Source: Tetragonia tetragonoides (taxonomy: Eukaryota > Streptophyta > Magnoliopsida > Caryophyllales > Aizoaceae). From it: DNA of 64,000 bases. The position numbers and the translations under genes were made by a program. The notes below the pieces were generated by a model. It was not told where the DNA came from. It saw nothing but the letters and a program-made list of their open reading frames with translations, and did not search any database. Location: NCBI GenBank assembly GCA_038025085.1, contig CM076147.1, positions 5,747,501 through 5,811,500 of the forward strand. The letters are read 5' to 3'. Positions 59,405 to 64,000 of the stretch are shown here, piece after piece; within the stretch, counting starts at the first letter, position 1, and every line of letters begins with the position of its first letter.

Positions 59405-59490
59405 TCAGGCTGAGCGCCGCTAGCAGCGCTCGCTAGAGCCGCAAGCGGCCCTCACCCGAGCGGCGCTGGCCTGGGCCGCTAGCGACCCTG
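59405..59490. repeat. gccgctagcg GC motif cluster (promoter of antisense gene 1)
   Basis: Contains gcgccgctagcagcgctcgc, gagccgcaagcggccctc and gggccgctagcgaccctg. It lies about 110-200 bp upstream (minus sense) of the 5' UTR donor at 59293 and matches the LTR hairpin and the cluster at 48781-48850. Confidence 0.7.
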
Positions 59491-59777
59491 CACACACGAG
59501 CCCACTTGCTGTCCCACGACCCTTTTTCCAGTCCAAAGTTCGTTTCTCTAGTTCATTCGCGACAAATATCTGTACCAAGCGCGCGGGAGCAAATCCCCTT
59601 GGCCCACAAGTTCAAATTCAACAATTGGCCCATCTTATGGTACCAATTATTTTCAGGTAAAACTAACCCGATTATTTTTGCAGATCCCAAATACTGAAGC
59701 CCGTATACATACCGTGACAACCTTTTCAGCCCGGAGCGTCAAAGTATTTTAAGCCCAGTAAATCTGTCGGCTTCTCA

Positions 59778-60045
59778 AACATCCCAAATGTCCCAATGTC
59801 CCGATATCCCAAATATCCCAAATGTCCCGATATCCCAAATGTCCCGGTGTCCCAATATCCCAAACGTCCCGATGTCCCAATATCCCAAATATCCCGATGT
59901 CCCAATATCACAAACTTCCCAAATGTCCCGAAGTCCCAAAGTCACAAATGTCCCAATATCCCAAATGTCCCGATGTCCCAAAGTCACAAATGTCCCAACA
60001 TCACAAACGTCCCAATGTCCCAGAATGTCCCAATGTCACAAATTT
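59778..60045. repeat. minisatellite of ~10-bp 'tcccaatgtcc' type units
   Basis: About 25 imperfect repeats of yc-rich units (atcccaaatgtcccgatgtcc and relatives). Open reading frames through it on both strands are a by-product of the repeat. Position: 3' UTR of the inner Tat element. Confidence 0.9.
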
Positions 60046-60410
60046 TAGGGTCAGTCAATGATCGCTTAAGCTATTGCGGTTAACTGTCCTCCTGCGAGAT
60101 CACAAATTTTGGGTCAGTCAATGATCGCTTGAGCTATTGCGGTTAAACTGTCCTTCTGCGATGTCACAAAATTGGGGTCAGTCAATGATCGCTTAAGCTA
60201 TTGCGGTTAAACTGTCCTTCTACGAGGTCACAAAATTAGGGTCAGTCAATAATCGCTTTAGCTATTGCGGTTAAACTGTTCTTCTACGAGGTTACTTATT
60301 ATGAGTCAGTCAATGATTGCTTAAACTGTTGCGGTTATACTGTCCATTATTTTTTATGTATTTCGATCAATGATTGCTTAAACTATTGCATTTAAACTGT
60401 TCATATGTTT
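60040..60410. repeat. tandem array of ~64-bp units
   Basis: Five to six copies of a unit with gggtcagtcaatgatcgctt, agctattgcggttaaactgt and ctacgaggtcacaaa. The first four are close, the last two diverged. Tandem repeats in the 3' UTR are characteristic of Tat/Ogre-type elements. Confidence 0.9.
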
Positions 60411-60860
60411 TAACCATTTTACAGCCGTCATTTTGATCGTGTTGTCTCGTCGACCTTTTCGATTCTTGTGCAGGGACGGAATCTCGGCATCCGCCGAGTG
60501 GTGCTTAGTCACTGTTTGCTCGATAAAGCATTTATACTATTCACTCTCACCAGTGTTACTCCCCATTTTACGGCCATTATTTTTAATCATGCTGTCTCGT
60601 TGACTTTTTCGTTTCTCATACAGGGACGGAATCTCGACACCTGCCGAGCGGTGTTTAGTCACTGTTTGTCGAAGCACTCTACGTTGATCATTCTCAAAGT
60701 ATTACTAACTTTTTCATTCACTCTGAATACAGGTCCCCAGCAAATGTTTAGACCATCTACGAGCGGTGTTCTATCCTGCTAACCATAACCTTTATTTCTC
60801 TTGTGTTCACAGAGATGAAATCTTAGCACGCTGCGAGCATGTCCCAACACAGGTTTGTCT
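60411..60860. repeat. tandem array of ~145-bp units
   Basis: Two clear copies and a partial third of a unit with tgctgtctcgttgac, cagggacggaatctcg and gagcggtgtttagtcactgt. Confidence 0.8.
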
Positions 60861-60876
60861 TCATATGCATACATAC

Positions 60877-62045
60877 TAGGGCTCTTCATAAATATCTGTA
60901 TCCGAGCATCCGAACATCCGAAAAGCGGATATCCAAAATTTCGGATTCGGATATCGTTTTTCAAAAATTTCGGATATTCGAATATCCAAAATATCCGAAA
61001 TATTTTTTTGTTTTTTTCTAACTTATGTTTTAATATTTAGAATACTAGTTCCCCAAAAAAACGCCCAAACCCTATTTTGTTTTACAGCCGACATTCATTT
61101 TCATTTCTCTCTAACTCATTTTCAGACTAATTCACCGCGCACTTCAGCTTTCACTACTCAATCTGTCATCAGTCACCACTTTGTTGTTCAGGTGAGAAAT
61201 CCTTTCTCTTTCTTCTATTTTTCATTTCAATTCAATTAATTGTTTCATTGTGCCATTGTCTCTACTTTCTCTTTCTTCTGTTTTTTATTCCATTTCAATT
61301 CATTAATTTTTTTTTTCGCAGAATCAGATCCACAGAATAATTAGCCAAGTTTCTCAGTCTATTTCAAGGTTATTTTCGTTTGCCTTTTTTTTTTCTACTT
61401 GCGAAATTGCGGTTTTAGACTTTTAGTCTTTTAGATAGTATTTTGTCAAATTGTTATTTTTTTTAATAAGTAATTTTGAAGAGAAAATGGAGAGTGCTGA
61501 TTATTTAGGAGGGTGAAGTAATTGCCTTCAAAAAAAAAAGAAGAAGGATGAAGTAATTTGCCATTTCATTAATTTAGCTTCTACTGTTTTAATTCTGATG
61601 TTTTTAATATATGTTAGTCTCTCATTTTTTTATTGTCAGACTTTGAACAATTTTTTTACTTTATCTTGATCAGTAGATGACGGAGGCAATAGCAAATGCT
61701 CAAAATGCGAATTTGTATCTGAGAATGAGGTGGTAGACCCTAAAGGGAAGAAGAAGCAGAACAGAAAGGCGGCAAAAGTTGCATAACAGGAGTTTTGTGA
61801 TTGTTTGAAGTTTATGTTGATACTACATAAAAACAGGGTTTTGGACATTCAGATATCCATTTCGGATATCCAATATAAATAAAAGAAAAGTTGGCCTGTT
61901 CTCATATTAAAATCAGTCAAAATCAGTAAATCGGATATCCGAAATTTAGGATACGGATACGGATATCAGAATTCAGTATCCGAAATTTTGGATATCCGAA
62001 ATTCGGAGATCCGAAAGTTCGGATATCCGATAATGAACAGCCCTA
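60877..62045. mobile_element. Non-autonomous Ac-like hAT element with subterminal repeats
   Basis: The ends tagggctcttcata and (inverse) tagggctgttcatta. 8-bp flanks atacatac (60869-60876) and atgcatac (62046-62053) differ at one base. Both ends carry dense ggatatcc/atccgaa repeats (about 60890-61005 and 61845-62030) like transposase-binding arrays of hAT elements. The 0.8 kb middle has splice-like and UTR-like sequence and a short Lys-rich frame (PKGKKKQNRKAAKVA, ending 61785), but no transposase domain. Confidence 0.88.
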
Positions 62046-62139
62046 ATGCATACTGTACACTCTTACACACCGTGTGCACATCAGCATCCTGCATGTCGCC
62101 TTCGGAATACTTTGATCTCCGCTTTTACTCAAGCTCGAT

Positions 62140-62154
62140 CAAAGTGGGGGCTTC
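62140..62154 (+). other. polypurine tract of the inner Tat-like element
   Basis: aaagtgggggcttc immediately precedes the 3' LTR start at 62155, the expected primer for plus-strand synthesis. Confidence 0.75.
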
Positions 62155-63485
62155 TGTAGACGCCAAAAAAGCACCTTCAGATTTCTCCGCAAAAGCCGGA
62201 TGATGAAAGGAGTAATTTATAAATTTGAACGCCATTTTTGCTTTAATAGTTAAGATAAGGTCTCGAGTTTTTCTCTAAACACTCCTTTGTTCCAATCCCA
62301 TTCAAAAGCCCCGTTCAAAAGTTTTCCAACGACACCTCTCATGCCTCTTTCCGACTCCCGGTTGCCAAGTTGTGATTTAGGGGTAGAACCGTATTTTACC
62401 GTCCAAGGTAAAACGGTCTTTTTATATTTTTCAGAATACTAAAATTCCTGCGGAAAATAAAAATAGACTGGATGTCGTCATATGACGACATCCAGCTGGC
62501 AGCTGACAACGCCGTCAGCGGCCCTGGGGTAAAACCCAGAGCCGCTAGCGGTGCTGACACAGCCTCTGGCCCGACTCTTTTTTCAAGCCCAATTCAATTT
62601 TTGGCTCCTTTTCAGCCGTCCAGCCCTACTTCCCCACGCCTATAAATATGACCCTCCTCCCTCAGTTCAAAACATACAGTCTACAGTTGACACCCTCTAT
62701 TCTTAGTAGTATTGACTCTGAGCTTCTCCCTCTTTCTTCCATAAACAATTCTATTCTATTCTCGGGAGTATTGACACCGAGCTTCCCCCTCCTTCCAAAC
62801 TTGAGATCTTGTCTTTACTATTTTTGTCAAATATAGCCTACAGTTCAGGTACTAACTCCTGAGGTGCTCAAATCAAAATAATTTCTTAATTGTTTATTTT
62901 TCTAGTAGTCATAATGTAGATATCATGCTAAGTAACGTCTTTTATTGCTTCCTAAATATTGTCTGTCCAAATATGTCTAGTCGTCGTAATGCTGAATTTG
63001 CCAATCGAATGAATATCTAAACAAGGGTTAAAAATAAATGTTGTGATGCTTGTGATGAACCAATTAATAATAGTTTAAGTCTAGGTTGTTAATCCAGTTT
63101 GTGTGGGAATCATGTCTTTAAATCATTAAGCAAACTTGAGTTAGTAGAGGCCGTCATAAACGGGCGAGTTGGGTGCCTAACACCTTCCCACCTTGTACCT
63201 TCGCCCCCGAATACTTTATTCTTGGGTACTCATATGTTCTATATGAGCGGGAGTCTTTCTAAAAACATGGTCAGTTCACTTATCGCGCTATTGGGTTGTC
63301 CCTTCGGTTTGTCCATTCAATAGAACGCCGATATCAGATTTGTGACCTCTTTCATGGTTTTTATTCAATTTAAGTCTTTACAAAAGCTTTTCTAACTCGA
63401 TGGTCCCTTAAACTTATCTAAACCCCAACTTACAAATTTTCTATAAGGACGCACTCCGTGGCCGTAGAAATCCCGGGTCCTTACA
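62155..63485 (+). repeat. 3' LTR of the inner Tat-like element
   Basis: 1331 bp, aligned along its length with 41661-42993. Hairpins at 62468-62495 (a perfect 28-nt palindrome here) and 62507-62556; TATA at 62641-62649. Ends ttaca followed by target duplicate gtata. Confidence 0.93.
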
Positions 63486-64000
63486 GTATACTCTTACTTC
63501 ATAAAAATATTCCAGTAATTTCTTAATTCTGGCATTGCCTAAAATTGCTGTTGAGCTAAAGCATTTGAAGATTCCTTTAGTTTGATTCACTATTAGTTGG
63601 GAATCTCCCTTTATGATCACGTTTTTAGCCCCTAATTCGAGAAGGCTCTCTAGTCCTAAAATTAAGGCTTCATATTCTGCCTTATTGTTTGTACATGGTC
63701 CATCTAATTATATTGCAATTTTTGTGGGGACTCTTGTTGGTGATATTAAATATATCTCAGCCCCTGCCCCTCTTTCAGTGGAGGAACCATCAAAATATAA
63801 TTTCCATGAGACTAATTCAATATAGTCCTCTTCGAATTGATTTTCTGAATTAACTTCAATTGATTGATGATCTACTAAGAAATCAGCCAAAACTTGCCCT
63901 TTTATCGCTTTTTGGGGTATGTATCTGATATCAAACTGGAGAAGCTGAAGACTCCATTTGTTTAGTCTTCCCTTTAGCAATGGTTGTGACACCATATATT
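63486..64000 (-). pseudogene. Outer Tat element: RNase H / additional RNase H region (continues beyond window)
   Basis: Minus strand: the end of the RT-linked RNase H (KGRLNKWSLQLLQFDIRYIP, KGQVLADFLVDH) and then the additional archaeal-type RNase H of Tat elements (WKLYFDGSSTERGAGAEIYL; NNKAEYEALILGLESLLELG; KGDSQLIVNQTKG). Continuing across the insertion gives YIPRIENEIANVLAPLALGY on the other side (about 41640), so the inner element entered this domain. A stop separates the two blocks at 63708. Confidence 0.85.

Larger units (their letters stand above)
41661..63485 (+). mobile_element. Inner Tat-like Ty3/gypsy element with two antisense genes (RT deleted)
   Basis: Two LTRs (41661-42993 and 62155-63485) and a perfect 5-bp duplication, gtata (41656-41660; 63486-63490), define it. 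Order on the plus strand: 5' LTR, PBS, leader, gag, [protease-RT-RNase H absent], integrase, two antisense (minus) genes, tandem-repeat-rich 3' UTR, hAT insert, PPT (aaagtgggggcttc), 3' LTR. A chromovirus is inserted in the first antisense gene. Nearly all stops in its frames are C-to-T or G-to-A type. By eye the first ~290 bases of the LTRs differ at about 16 positions, so the insertion is not recent. Confidence 0.93.

Noticed and set aside
59788..60083. Overlapping open frames rich in Pro-Asn-Val and Gly-His-Asp repeats
   Set aside because: Direct result of a minisatellite whose units lack stops on both strands.
59778..60410. CRISPR-like array
   Set aside because: Eukaryotic sequence; repeats are contiguous without unique spacers.

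Overview
This is a stretch of a plant nuclear genome, most likely a eudicot and plausibly Caryophyllales. The evidence is AT-rich intergenic DNA, spliced genes with GT-AG introns, a plant F-box/DUF295 gene, a plant Dicer-like 2 (DCL2) sequence, Tat-lineage and chromodomain Ty3/gypsy elements, and an L1-type LINE whose ORF1 carries an RNA recognition motif, a type well described in beet and its relatives. The species itself cannot be read from the window.

Genic left part (1-31.5 kb). (1) The 5' four coding exons of a chloroplast-type RNA pseudouridine synthase lie on the minus strand (1761-5615), and its 3' end is off the left edge. Its catalytic motif reads HRLAKGTSG instead of HRLDxxTSG. (2) An F-box/DUF295 gene (6518-7829, minus) carries one frameshift. 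(3) A tiny two-coding-exon LYR-motif (LYRM2-like) mitochondrial protein gene lies at 13383-14251 (minus), with a probable 5' UTR exon at about 19717-19850. (4) Inside its 5.5 kb first intron sits an intronless, 5'-truncated retrocopy of DCL2 (14714-17692) that keeps both RNase III domains but has one nonsense codon between them. (5) A full-length but dead LINE (20181-26778) has an 11-bp target duplication. (6) A single-exon syringolide-induced 14-1-1-like gene lies at 30690-31469 (plus). Introns and spacers hold many small transposons whose target duplications can be read directly: a Mutator-type foldback MITE, two hAT MITEs, three Tourist-like MITEs, SINEs and an 18-bp-TSD retroposon.

Right part (about 35.8-64 kb) is a three-level nest of LTR retrotransposons. 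The outermost is a minus-strand Tat-lineage Ty3/gypsy element (about 35.8-41.66 kb, continuing at 63.486 kb to beyond the window). It was split inside its additional RNase H by a 21.8 kb plus-strand Tat-like element (41661-63485; TSD gtata). That element in turn received a Tekay-like chromovirus (51205-58965; TSD agccg) and a hAT element (60877-62045). Both Tat elements carry, antisense to gag-pol and between integrase and 3' LTR, host-style genes with their own promoters: a spliced plant-mobile-domain gene and, in the inner element, a second single-exon DUF7745-like gene. In the inner element a GC-rich gccgctagcg hairpin module recurs near all promoters, in the LTRs as well as next to the two antisense genes. 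Nearly all in-frame stop codons in these elements are explainable as C-to-T (or G-to-A) transitions, consistent with long-term methylation and decay.

Functionally, the resident genes concern organelle RNA modification, mitochondrial LYR-type assembly, ubiquitin-ligase targeting and defence-type response. No operon-like relation exists. The most notable system is the retroelement carrying autonomous, spliced, antisense genes.
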